Source of the DNA: an uncultured Clostridia bacterium
GTDB taxonomy: Bacteria > Bacillota_A > Clostridia > Christensenellales > Aristaeellaceae
Assembly (NCBI GenBank): GCA_947165745.1
Contig: CAMVBO010000007.1
Coordinates: 1-16,293, forward strand
Direction: 5' to 3'
DNA length: 16,293 nt
The notes beneath the pieces are model-generated. The model had not been told where the DNA came from. It ran no database searches and saw only the letters and a list, made by a program, of their open reading frames with translations. Both the position numbers and the translations under genes were made by a program. Positions 1 to 4,619 of the stretch are shown piece by piece (within the stretch, counting starts at the first letter, position 1; each line of letters starts with the position of its first letter).

Positions 1-1
1 A

Positions 2-32
2 GGCCCGAAGGCAAACGCCTTCGGGCTCTTTT
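2..32. terminator. Intrinsic terminator hairpin, probably bidirectional
   Basis: A perfect 10-bp stem (3-12 with 17-26, loop AAAC) is followed on the plus strand by TCTTTT. It would stop a plus-strand gene lying left of the window. On the minus strand it lies downstream of rplT and may end that operon, but the T tract that would be needed lies outside the window. Confidence 0.75.
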
Positions 33-33
33 C

Positions 34-82
34 ATAAGCAATGCAGGGAATGCTCAGACAGAGCATTCCCTGCATTGCTTAT
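34..82. repeat. Perfect 22-bp inverted repeat, 5-nt loop
   Basis: Positions 34-55 and 61-82 are exact reverse complements around the loop AGACA. No T tract follows on either strand, so this is not a standard intrinsic terminator. It lies between the rplT stop codon and the hairpin at 2-32. It could stabilise the 3' end of the rplT mRNA, act together with the neighbouring hairpin, or be a small palindromic repeat. Confidence 0.8.
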
Positions 83-93
83 ATCCTGGAGAT

Positions 94-453
94 TTACTTT
101 GCCAGAGCGGCCTTGGCCTTTTCCGCCAGCACCGCGAACGCGGCGGGATCGGAGATCGCCAGCTCTGACAGCATCTTGCGATTGATGTCGATGCCGGCCA
201 CCTTCAGGCCGTTCATCAGCCTGGAGTAGCTCAGGCCGTTGATGCGGGCCGCCGCATTGATGCGGGCGATCCACAGGCGGCGGAAGTCGCGCTTCTTCAG
301 CTTGCGGCCGATATATGCATAGCGCAGAGAACGGCGAACCTGCTCGCTGGCCGCGCGATACTGCTTGCTCTTGGCGCCAAAGTAACCCTTGGCGAGCTTC
401 ATTACCTTACGCTTTTTCTTCTGTGCGTTGACAGCACGCTTGATCCTTGCCAT
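94..453 (-). CDS. rplT: 50S ribosomal protein L20
   Basis: This encodes a 119-residue basic protein beginning [16 protein letters not shown], the typical L20 N-terminus, and 119 residues is the normal family length. L20 binds 23S rRNA early in assembly of the large subunit. In Firmicutes it also represses its own operon by binding the infC leader. The start ATG is preceded by AAGGAGG, which overlaps the stop codon of rpmI, so the two genes are closely coupled (14-base gap). It is the last gene of infC-rpmI-rplT. Confidence 0.98.
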   Translation of the reverse strand: MARIKRAVNAQKKKRKVMKLAKGYFGAKSKQYRAASEQVRRSLRYAYIGRKLKKRDFRRLWIARINAAARINGLSYSRLMNGLKVAGIDINRKMLSELAISDPAAFAVLAEKAKAALAK

Positions 454-467
454 TTTGATTCGCCTCC

Positions 468-665
468 TTACTTGTACGGAATCAGTTTCTTCATGGTCTT
501 GCCTTCTGTGGTGGTCAGATAGGCAGCCTTGCGCAGGTTACGGGTGCGCTTGGTGGGCTTCTTGGTCAGGATGTGACGCTTGAAGGCCTGAGCGCGCTTG
601 ACCTTGCCGCTCTTGGTGAGATTAAAACGCTTTGCGGCGCCCTTGTGCGTCTTCTGCTTGGGCAT
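468..665 (-). CDS. rpmI: 50S ribosomal protein L35
   Basis: This encodes a 65-residue, very basic protein beginning [14 protein letters not shown] and containing the family pattern [17 protein letters not shown]. Length and sequence are typical of L35, a small protein of the large ribosomal subunit. An AGGAGG ribosome binding site precedes the ATG. It lies between infC (30-base gap) and rplT (14-base gap), which is the standard bacterial operon order. Confidence 0.97.
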   Translation of the reverse strand: MPKQKTHKGAAKRFNLTKSGKVKRAQAFKRHILTKKPTKRTRNLRKAAYLTTTEGKTMKKLIPYK

Positions 666-695
666 GGGATGTTCCTCCTCTCGTTGTTCGGTAAA

Positions 696-1208
696 TCAGT
701 CCTGTGCTCTTGGGGTGATGAACATGGACATGTTGCGGCCCTCGATCTGGGGCGCCTTGTCCACGGTGCCATACTCCTTGATTCTCTCGGCAAACTCATT
801 CATGACCTGACGGCCAATTTCGGAGTGGGTGATCTGGCGTCCGCGGAAGCGGATCGTCACCTTCACCTTGTTGCCATCCTTCAGGAACTTCACGGCGTTT
901 TTGAACTTCACGTCCACGTCGTGATCTTCGATGGTGGCGGACAGGCGAACTTCTTTGACGGTAATGACCTTCTGATTCTTGCGGAACTCGCGCTCTTTCT
1001 TGGACTGCTCGAAGCGATACTTGCCGTAGTCCATGAGCTTGCAAACCGGCGGGCGGGCCTGCGGGGCGATCTTGACCAAGTCAAGCTGATGCTCCTCCGC
1101 CAGAGCCAGCGCATCACGGCTGGACATGACGCCCAGCTGTTCGCCGTTCTGATCCACAACGCGCACTTCGCGGTCGCGAATCTCCTCGTTAATCATGAGA
1201 TCGTTAAT
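696..1208 (-). CDS. infC: Translation initiation factor IF-3 (probable ATT start)
   Basis: IF-3 binds the 30S subunit, prevents premature 50S joining and checks start codon and initiator tRNA selection. The protein has the N-domain motif INEEIRDREVRVVDQNG, the signature PPVCKLMDYGKYRFE (residues 53-67) and the C-domain pattern KVTIRFRGRQITH. A longer frame opens at an ATG at 1274, but that stretch lies in the structured leader and is unlike IF-3. The strong Shine-Dalgarno GGGAGGTG (1216-1223) is 7 bases from an ATT codon at 1206-1208 and 19 bases from the next ATG at 1194-1196. The ATT start gives 170 residues, normal for IF-3, and a residue order that matches the B. subtilis protein as I recall it. 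Rare AUU starts on infC are known and allow IF-3 to limit its own synthesis. The ATG at 1196 (166 residues) is the alternative. Confidence 0.93.
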   Translation of the reverse strand: MNDLMINEEIRDREVRVVDQNGEQLGVMSSRDALALAEEHQLDLVKIAPQARPPVCKLMDYGKYRFEQSKKEREFRKNQKVITVKEVRLSATIEDHDVDVKFKNAVKFLKDGNKVKVTIRFRGRQITHSEIGRQVMNEFAERIKEYGTVDKAPQIEGRNMSMFITPRAQD

Positions 1209-1356
1209 ACCGAAACACCTCCCAATGTCGTTTGCCAAATGAAAAAGAGCAGCGCATGCGCGCCGCCCTTTCAAACCCCATGCCGGGATTCTCTGTTGTG
1301 TCAGAAACCATTACAGCGTTAGCCGCAAGGTGAGAAGTCGGCGCTTCTGCTTACCT
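1209..1356 (-). promoter_or_regulatory. infC-rpmI-rplT leader, candidate L20 autoregulatory leader
   Basis: About 150 bases of structured leader precede infC. A 5' hairpin (1333-1348, stem AGAAG/CTTCT) exposes GCGCCG (1339-1344), the exact complement of CGGCGC (1260-1265) in the 5' arm of the attenuator terminator. The two could pair as an antiterminator or pseudoknot. Known biology: L20 controls this operon in Firmicutes through such a leader. The pairing scheme here is inference and I could not score it against a covariance model. Confidence 0.6.
1242..1268 (-). terminator. Leader attenuator terminator upstream of infC
   Basis: On the minus strand a 9-bp GC-rich stem (1260-1268 with 1247-1255, two G-U pairs, loop GCAT) is followed by TTTTT (1242-1246). 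It lies inside the untranslated leader between the promoter candidate and the infC ribosome binding site. A terminator in this place fits premature termination control by L20, as established for B. subtilis infC-rpmI-rplT. Confidence 0.75.
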
Positions 1357-1363
1357 AAAGTAT

Positions 1364-1390
1364 ATTATCAAATTGCGGACCGGAAAACAA
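1364..1390 (-). promoter_or_regulatory. Candidate promoter of the infC operon
   Basis: The minus strand reads TTGTTT (1385-1390) and GATAAT (1364-1369) with a 15-base spacer. An overlapping TATACT lies just downstream as an alternative -10. The short spacer makes this a moderate call. It lies in an AT-rich patch after mscS, upstream of the structured leader. Confidence 0.45.
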
Positions 1391-1446
1391 GAAATTTTCT
1401 GTTAATTCTCACGTTTTCCTGCCGACAGACCGCAGGACGGCCGCCA

Positions 1447-2355
1447 TCATTTGACGACGGGCTTTTCATAGTGCGGCATCACGATGCCCTCCGCGTCGAA
1501 GCGGGCCTTGATCCGGGTGCGCAGCTCCCGCTCAATGCGCCAGTTTTCGCCAACCGGGCACTGGGCCGCGACGCGGACCATCACGCAGTCCGGCTCAAAG
1601 GACAGGATGCTCATGACCTCCGGCTTTTCCATCAGACCGGACACCTCGCCATAGGCCTTCTGCATCACGTCATTGAGGATATCCACAATGCGGCCCTGAT
1701 CCGCGTCGTAAGGGCAGCGCACATCCACAATGGCGCGCTTGTAGCCCCGGCTCATGTTGGTGAGAGTGCGAATGTCGCCGTTGGGGATGACATACAGGTT
1801 GCCGTTGTAGTCGCGCACCACGGTGGTGCGTATGGCGATGGACTCCACCGTGCCGGCAAGATTGTTGATGTTCACAACGTCGCCTACGGAAATGCTGCCC
1901 TCCATCCAGATGAACATACCGGAAATGATGTCCTTGACGAGGGTCTGGGCGCCGAAGCCGATGGCGATGCCGCCAACCCCGGCCACCGCCAGCAGAGAAG
2001 TGACGTTCACACCGAAGATGCTCAGCGTCACCGTGACGATGATGAAGTACATGATATAATTGAAGATGCTGGTCACCAGCGAACGCACCGTGTTCACCTG
2101 GGCGGCGGTCTGCATGCCCTTCTGGCCGCGCATCTTCACGATGGAGGCGATCATGCGCCTGCCCACCCGAAGCAGTATGCAGCCCACGAATATGGCCAGC
2201 GCCGCCAATAAAAGCCGTGTGGTCAACATTGGCAGGCCCGACAGGAAGCTGCCGGCCTTATTGCCTGCGATTTCGATGATGTCGCCCACCTGGTCCACCA
2301 CTTCCTGGACCGGGGACGCCTCCTCCGCGATGGCGGAAGGGAATATCCTCAACAT
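1447..2355 (-). CDS. MscS-family small-conductance mechanosensitive channel
   Basis: This encodes a 302-residue membrane protein of the MscS family, channels that open under membrane tension and release solutes during osmotic downshock. Visible parts are a TM segment at about 45-65, another at about 91-115, the pore-lining TM3 at about 118-150 with the Gly/Ala pattern AGVGGIAIGFGAQTLVKDIISG, and the beta domain ISVGDVVNINNLAGTV ... YVIPNGDI (about 155-200). The length matches the family. GGAGG lies 7 bases before the ATG, and it has its own promoter. No clear terminator separates it from the infC leader, so some read-through is possible. The protein closely resembles the core MscS/YkuT type without extra domains. 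Confidence 0.93.
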   Translation of the reverse strand: MLRIFPSAIAEEASPVQEVVDQVGDIIEIAGNKAGSFLSGLPMLTTRLLLAALAIFVGCILLRVGRRMIASIVKMRGQKGMQTAAQVNTVRSLVTSIFNYIMYFIIVTVTLSIFGVNVTSLLAVAGVGGIAIGFGAQTLVKDIISGMFIWMEGSISVGDVVNINNLAGTVESIAIRTTVVRDYNGNLYVIPNGDIRTLTNMSRGYKRAIVDVRCPYDADQGRIVDILNDVMQKAYGEVSGLMEKPEVMSILSFEPDCVMVRVAAQCPVGENWRIERELRTRIKARFDAEGIVMPHYEKPVVK

Positions 2356-2394
2356 GGATAACCTCCGAACGATTGCAAACCAATTCTGTTCAAT

Positions 2395-2423
2395 AATATA
2401 CCATCCAACGGACCGTTTGACAA
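2395..2423 (-). promoter_or_regulatory. Promoter of the mscS-type gene
   Basis: The minus strand reads TTGTCA (2418-2423), a 17-base spacer, then TATATT (2395-2400). Each box differs from the sigma-A consensus at one base. It starts just after the stop codon of the MocR-like gene, so the channel gene can be transcribed independently. Confidence 0.75.
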
Positions 2424-2428
2424 CCCCG

Positions 2429-3496
2429 CTATTTCACCGCCTCTTTTCGCTTCAGGCGGCGAACGCGGTTGATGTGGCGCTCAAAATCCCCGCTGGCGAT
2501 CAGGTCCGCCAGGAGGTATTGCTCAAAGGCCGGCACGGTGCAGCTGTAAAAGCCCACGCGTTGATCGAAAAGGTCCGTCATGCTGCGGGGCAATACCATG
2601 TAGCCCACGCGCAGCGAGGGCGAAACCGTGCGGGTAAAGGTGTTCAGATAGATCACGTTATCCCGGTCGGAGCGGGAAAAGACCGTCTCCTCCGGCTTGC
2701 GCAGCAGTGAAAACTCCGACTCGAAGTCGTCCTCAACGATATACCGGTCGCCCTGCGCCGCCCAGCGCAGGTATTGACCGCGCTTGGAGGCGGATGCCGT
2801 GACGCCAGTGGGATAGCTGCGGAAGGGCGTGATGTGCAGCACTGTGGCGTTCGTGGCCTCCAGAGCCGCGCCGCGTATGCCGTCGTTCCCCAGGGGCAGC
2901 GGGTCCACCGCAACGCCCTTGGCCTGGTAGACCTGTTCGATCTTTTCATAGGACGGGTTTTCGATGGCGAAAACCCGCTCCCGTCCGAGCATCTCCACCA
3001 ACAGGCCGTACAGGTATTCCGAACCGGAACCGATGACGATCTGATCCTCACCCGCCTGGATGCCCCGATTGCGGGCCAGATAGCCCGACAGCGCCCGTCG
3101 AAGCTCCGGACAACCGGCGTTGGGCGGCTTGCGCATGATCGCCTCGCCGTAGTCCGCGATCACCCGTCGCATGGCCCTGGTCAGCACTGAAAAGGGAAAG
3201 GCGTTGGCTTCCCCCAACTTTGCAGCGGGATGAAAGGCAAACGGCGAGCTGTCCGAGGCAGCAAAGCCGTCGGATTGGCGGTAGATCGCGAAATAACCGC
3301 TCCTGGGCCGCGCCTCGGCATAGCCCTCCTGGCACAAGAGCTCATAGCTGTGTTCAACGGTGATGGCGCTCAAGCCGCGATCCAGCGCCACTTGCCGCCG
3401 GGAGGGCAGCCGTGCTCCGTAGGGCCAGGCGCCGCAGGTGATCTCGTCCCGCAGGAATTCATACAGTTTCAGGTATTCTGGCTTTTCGCTTCGCAT
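2429..3496 (-). CDS. MocR/GntR-type regulator with truncated, lysine-less aminotransferase domain
   Basis: This encodes a 355-residue protein with a GntR winged helix (about residues 1-70, with LPSRRQVALDRGLSAITVEHSY) fused to a fold-type I aminotransferase-like domain (about 90-350). Family landmarks are IVIGSGSEYLYGL, ENPSYEKI, ITPFRSYPTG and VEDDFESEF. Two oddities stand out. The segment normally reading TFSKxLxPxLRxGYxVLP, whose Lys forms the PLP Schiff base, here reads TFTRTVSPSLRVGYMVLP, with Arg289 (codon CGC at 2630-2632) in the Lys place. The protein also stops about 100 residues before the usual MocR end (450-500), losing the C-terminal subdomain and its carboxylate-binding Arg. No leftover coding sequence follows the stop. 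It is inferred to be a DNA-binding regulator without aminotransferase chemistry and perhaps without covalent PLP. The divergent ECF S component is the likely target. AAAGGAG lies upstream of the ATG at somewhat long spacing. Confidence 0.85.
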   Translation of the reverse strand: MRSEKPEYLKLYEFLRDEITCGAWPYGARLPSRRQVALDRGLSAITVEHSYELLCQEGYAEARPRSGYFAIYRQSDGFAASDSSPFAFHPAAKLGEANAFPFSVLTRAMRRVIADYGEAIMRKPPNAGCPELRRALSGYLARNRGIQAGEDQIVIGSGSEYLYGLLVEMLGRERVFAIENPSYEKIEQVYQAKGVAVDPLPLGNDGIRGAALEATNATVLHITPFRSYPTGVTASASKRGQYLRWAAQGDRYIVEDDFESEFSLLRKPEETVFSRSDRDNVIYLNTFTRTVSPSLRVGYMVLPRSMTDLFDQRVGFYSCTVPAFEQYLLADLIASGDFERHINRVRRLKRKEAVK

Positions 3497-3527
3497 CTGG
3501 CCTTATAATTTTCTCCTTTTCTGGTAC

Positions 3528-3575
3528 TTTTCATATGCACAGTTTTAGTATATACTCATTGGCAATCGAAGTCAA
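3528..3575. promoter_or_regulatory. Overlapping divergent promoters, regulator / ECF S component
   Basis: Minus strand (regulator): TTGACT (3570-3575), 17-base spacer, TATACT (3547-3552). Plus strand (transporter): TTTTCA (3528-3533), 17-base spacer, TATACT (3551-3556). The two -10 boxes overlap in the palindrome AGTATATACT (3547-3556), so the polymerases should compete and one bound regulator could govern both genes. The plus leader would be only about 35 bases, too short for a riboswitch. Confidence 0.7.
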
Positions 3576-3596
3576 CCCACATCGGAGGTGTTTCAC

Positions 3597-4166
3597 ATGA
3601 GCAACAAGCGCTTTTCCGTTTTTAACATCACCTTTATGGCGATGATGGCGGCCATGGTCTATGTGGTAACGCTGTTTCGCTTCCCGCTGCTGGGCTCGAA
3701 GGTGCACTTTGCCAATGCCGTGTGCCTGTTGAGCGGCATCCTGCTGGGGCCTCTGCAGGGCGGCCTTGCGGCCGGCATTGGCTCGGCGCTCTACGACGCC
3801 GTGGCGGGTTATGACGCGGTCAACGTGGCCATCACGCTGGTGAGCAAGTTTGCCATGGCCTGGGTCTGCGGCATGGTGATCCACGGCATGAAAAAACCCC
3901 ATCGGCTTGACCGCACGGCGCTGGCCTGCGTGCTGGGCGCTTTGACCTATGTGGCGCTGTATATGATCAAAACCTATATCTACAATCGGTTTGTCTATGG
4001 CTATCCCCTGGACGCCGTCGGCGCGACGATGGTCAGCAAACTCATCCCCTCGCTGATCAATGCCGCAGCGGCCGTGGTTGCCGCACCGCTGTTCTATCAC
4101 GCGGTGCTGCCCGCGCTGAAATCCAGCGGATTGCTGAGCCGCATGTACGCGGGACAGATGGAATAG
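3597..4166 (+). CDS. ECF transporter S component (vitamin-type substrate-binding membrane subunit)
   Basis: This encodes a 189-residue, six-helix membrane protein (segments near 10-28, 38-50, 53-70, 76-96, 107-128 and 146-170). The pattern FANAVCLLSGILLGPLQGGLAAGIGSALYD is typical of S components that capture a vitamin or precursor and share a common EcfA-A'-T energising module. That module is not in the window. ATG 3597 is chosen because GGAGG (3584-3588) lies 8 bases upstream. A GTG at 3588 overlaps the ribosome binding site and is unlikely to be used. The substrate cannot be read from sequence. The divergent MocR-type gene makes a vitamin B6 compound a reasonable hypothesis, since PdxR-type MocR regulators control B6 genes, but hydroxymethylpyrimidine, riboflavin or another vitamin remain possible. 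Confidence 0.85.
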   Translation: MSNKRFSVFNITFMAMMAAMVYVVTLFRFPLLGSKVHFANAVCLLSGILLGPLQGGLAAGIGSALYDAVAGYDAVNVAITLVSKFAMAWVCGMVIHGMKKPHRLDRTALACVLGALTYVALYMIKTYIYNRFVYGYPLDAVGATMVSKLIPSLINAAAAVVAAPLFYHAVLPALKSSGLLSRMYAGQME

Positions 4167-4185
4167 GAGTCTGAAAAATATCGCT

Positions 4186-4216
4186 GGGCCGGATCCGAGA
4201 GGGATCCGGCCCATAA
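4186..4216 (+). terminator. Hairpin after the ECF S-component gene
   Basis: A perfect 11-bp GC-rich stem (4186-4196 with 4202-4212, loop GAGAG) begins about 20 bases after the stop codon. The following sequence ATAATTT is only weakly T-rich, so termination may be inefficient. Confidence 0.6.
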
Positions 4217-4223
4217 TTTACGC

Positions 4224-4250
4224 AAAAAGAAGCCACCCTGCCGGGTGGCT
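4224..4250 (-). terminator. Second copy of the tRNA-Lys terminator
   Basis: The minus strand reads the same 8-9 bp stem as the terminator directly after tRNA-Lys (GCCACCC/GGGTGGC, loop GGCA) and then TTCTTTTT. It belongs to the upstream copy of the 45-bp repeat and would end any transcript that reads through the first terminator. Confidence 0.7.
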
Positions 4251-4273
4251 TTGGTACACCATCAGGGGCTCGA
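4229..4273 (-). repeat. 45-bp direct repeat, copy A: tRNA-Lys 3' tail plus terminator
   Basis: This is identical to 4363-4407 at an offset of 134 bases. On the minus strand it contains the 3' part of the T loop and T stem, the acceptor 3' strand, the discriminator, CCA and the terminator stem of tRNA-Lys. The rest of the tRNA is absent, so it is a tRNA 3'-end fragment. Copies like this are typical of attachment-site duplications at tRNA genes or of partial gene duplication. Confidence 0.85.
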
Positions 4274-4353
4274 TTCTCGCCTGCGGGCTCGGTCGGGGCA
4301 GGCTCTGGAAGCCCACTGGGCTTCCATTCACTCCCTGCCCTTCGAGCCCCTGA
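4262..4353. repeat. Nested palindromic unit between the two tRNA-tail copies
   Basis: Three nested pairings are exact: an outer stem of 12 bp (4262-4273 with 4342-4353), a middle stem GGGCAGG/CCTGCCC (4296-4302 with 4334-4340), and an inner hairpin of 9 bp with loop ACT (4306-4314 with 4318-4326). The outer right arm is an inverted copy of the T-arm segment of tRNA-Lys. No protein reading frame of note is present. It could fold as a structured RNA on the minus strand ending in CCA, or be a small palindromic mobile repeat. Confidence 0.75.
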
Positions 4354-4354
4354 C

Positions 4355-4385
4355 AAAAAAACGAAGCCACCCTGCCGGGTGGCTT
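4355..4385 (-). terminator. Terminator of tRNA-Lys
   Basis: On the minus strand a 9-bp stem (4377-4385 with 4364-4372, loop GGCA) is followed by CG and seven T (4355-4361). It begins directly after the encoded CCA end. Confidence 0.9.
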
Positions 4386-4461
4386 TGGTACACCATCAGG
4401 GGCTCGAACCCTGGACACCCTGATTAAGAGTCAGGTGCTCTACCAACTGAGCTAATGGTGC
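4386..4461 (-). tRNA. tRNA-Lys (anticodon CTT)
   Basis: This is a 76-base cloverleaf: acceptor GCACCAT/ATGGTGT, D arm GCTC...GAGC, anticodon stem CCTGA/TCAGG around CTCTTAA (anticodon CTT, reading AAG), T arm CAGGG TTCGAGC CCCTG, and encoded CCA. The first acceptor pair is G1-U72, a wobble where Watson-Crick G-C is usual. The same T72 is present in the partial copy at 4229-4273. It is under a consensus promoter and followed immediately by a terminator, so it is a single-gene transcript. Confidence 0.97.
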
Positions 4462-4481
4462 ATAACCTTGATTGCTTAGGT

Positions 4482-4510
4482 ATTATAGCGCACTTTTTCC
4501 CGCGTGTCAA
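4482..4510 (-). promoter_or_regulatory. Consensus promoter of tRNA-Lys
   Basis: The minus strand reads TTGACA (4505-4510), a 17-base spacer, and TATAAT (4482-4487), matching the sigma-A consensus exactly. The predicted start is about 13 bases before the mature tRNA 5' end. A second TATAAT (4525-4530) lies upstream without a good -35 box. Confidence 0.95.
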
Positions 4511-4569
4511 TACGGTTTATGTCCATTATAGCGTTGATTTACGCCGACATTTGCGTTTTTTCTTTGTTA

Positions 4570-4608
4570 AACGCCGGCGGATGATCGAAAACAGAATCCG
4601 CCGGCGTT
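4570..4608. repeat. 13-bp inverted repeat after the caspase-like gene
   Basis: AACGCCGGCGGAT (4570-4582) and its exact complement (4596-4608) enclose a 13-base loop. It lies just downstream of the stop codon of the large minus-strand gene. On the minus strand no T run follows, so it is a possible Rho-independent terminator of poor quality or an mRNA 3' end stabiliser. Confidence 0.6.
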
Positions 4609-4619
4609 CAACTTTCGGC

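Noticed and set aside
1209..1274. N-terminal extension of IF-3 from ATG 1274
   Set aside because: The added residues do not resemble IF-3, they overlap the attenuator terminator, and the ribosome binding site lies downstream of this ATG.
1330..2211. Open frame of 293 codons on the plus strand
   Set aside because: It is antisense to the MscS gene, which has clear family motifs, and its composition is His/Ala-rich noise.
3557..3596. Riboswitch upstream of the ECF S component
   Set aside because: The predicted leader is only about 35 bases and contains no hairpin of note, too short for known vitamin riboswitches.
4225..4410. Possible CRISPR array from the two 45-bp repeats
   Set aside because: There are only two copies, the repeat is a tRNA tail with terminator, the spacer is 89 bases and palindromic, and no cas gene is present.
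4218..4427. Small proteins from frames across the tRNA-tail repeats
   Set aside because: The frames are created by the repeat and palindromic DNA, lack ribosome binding sites and overlap the tRNA and terminators.
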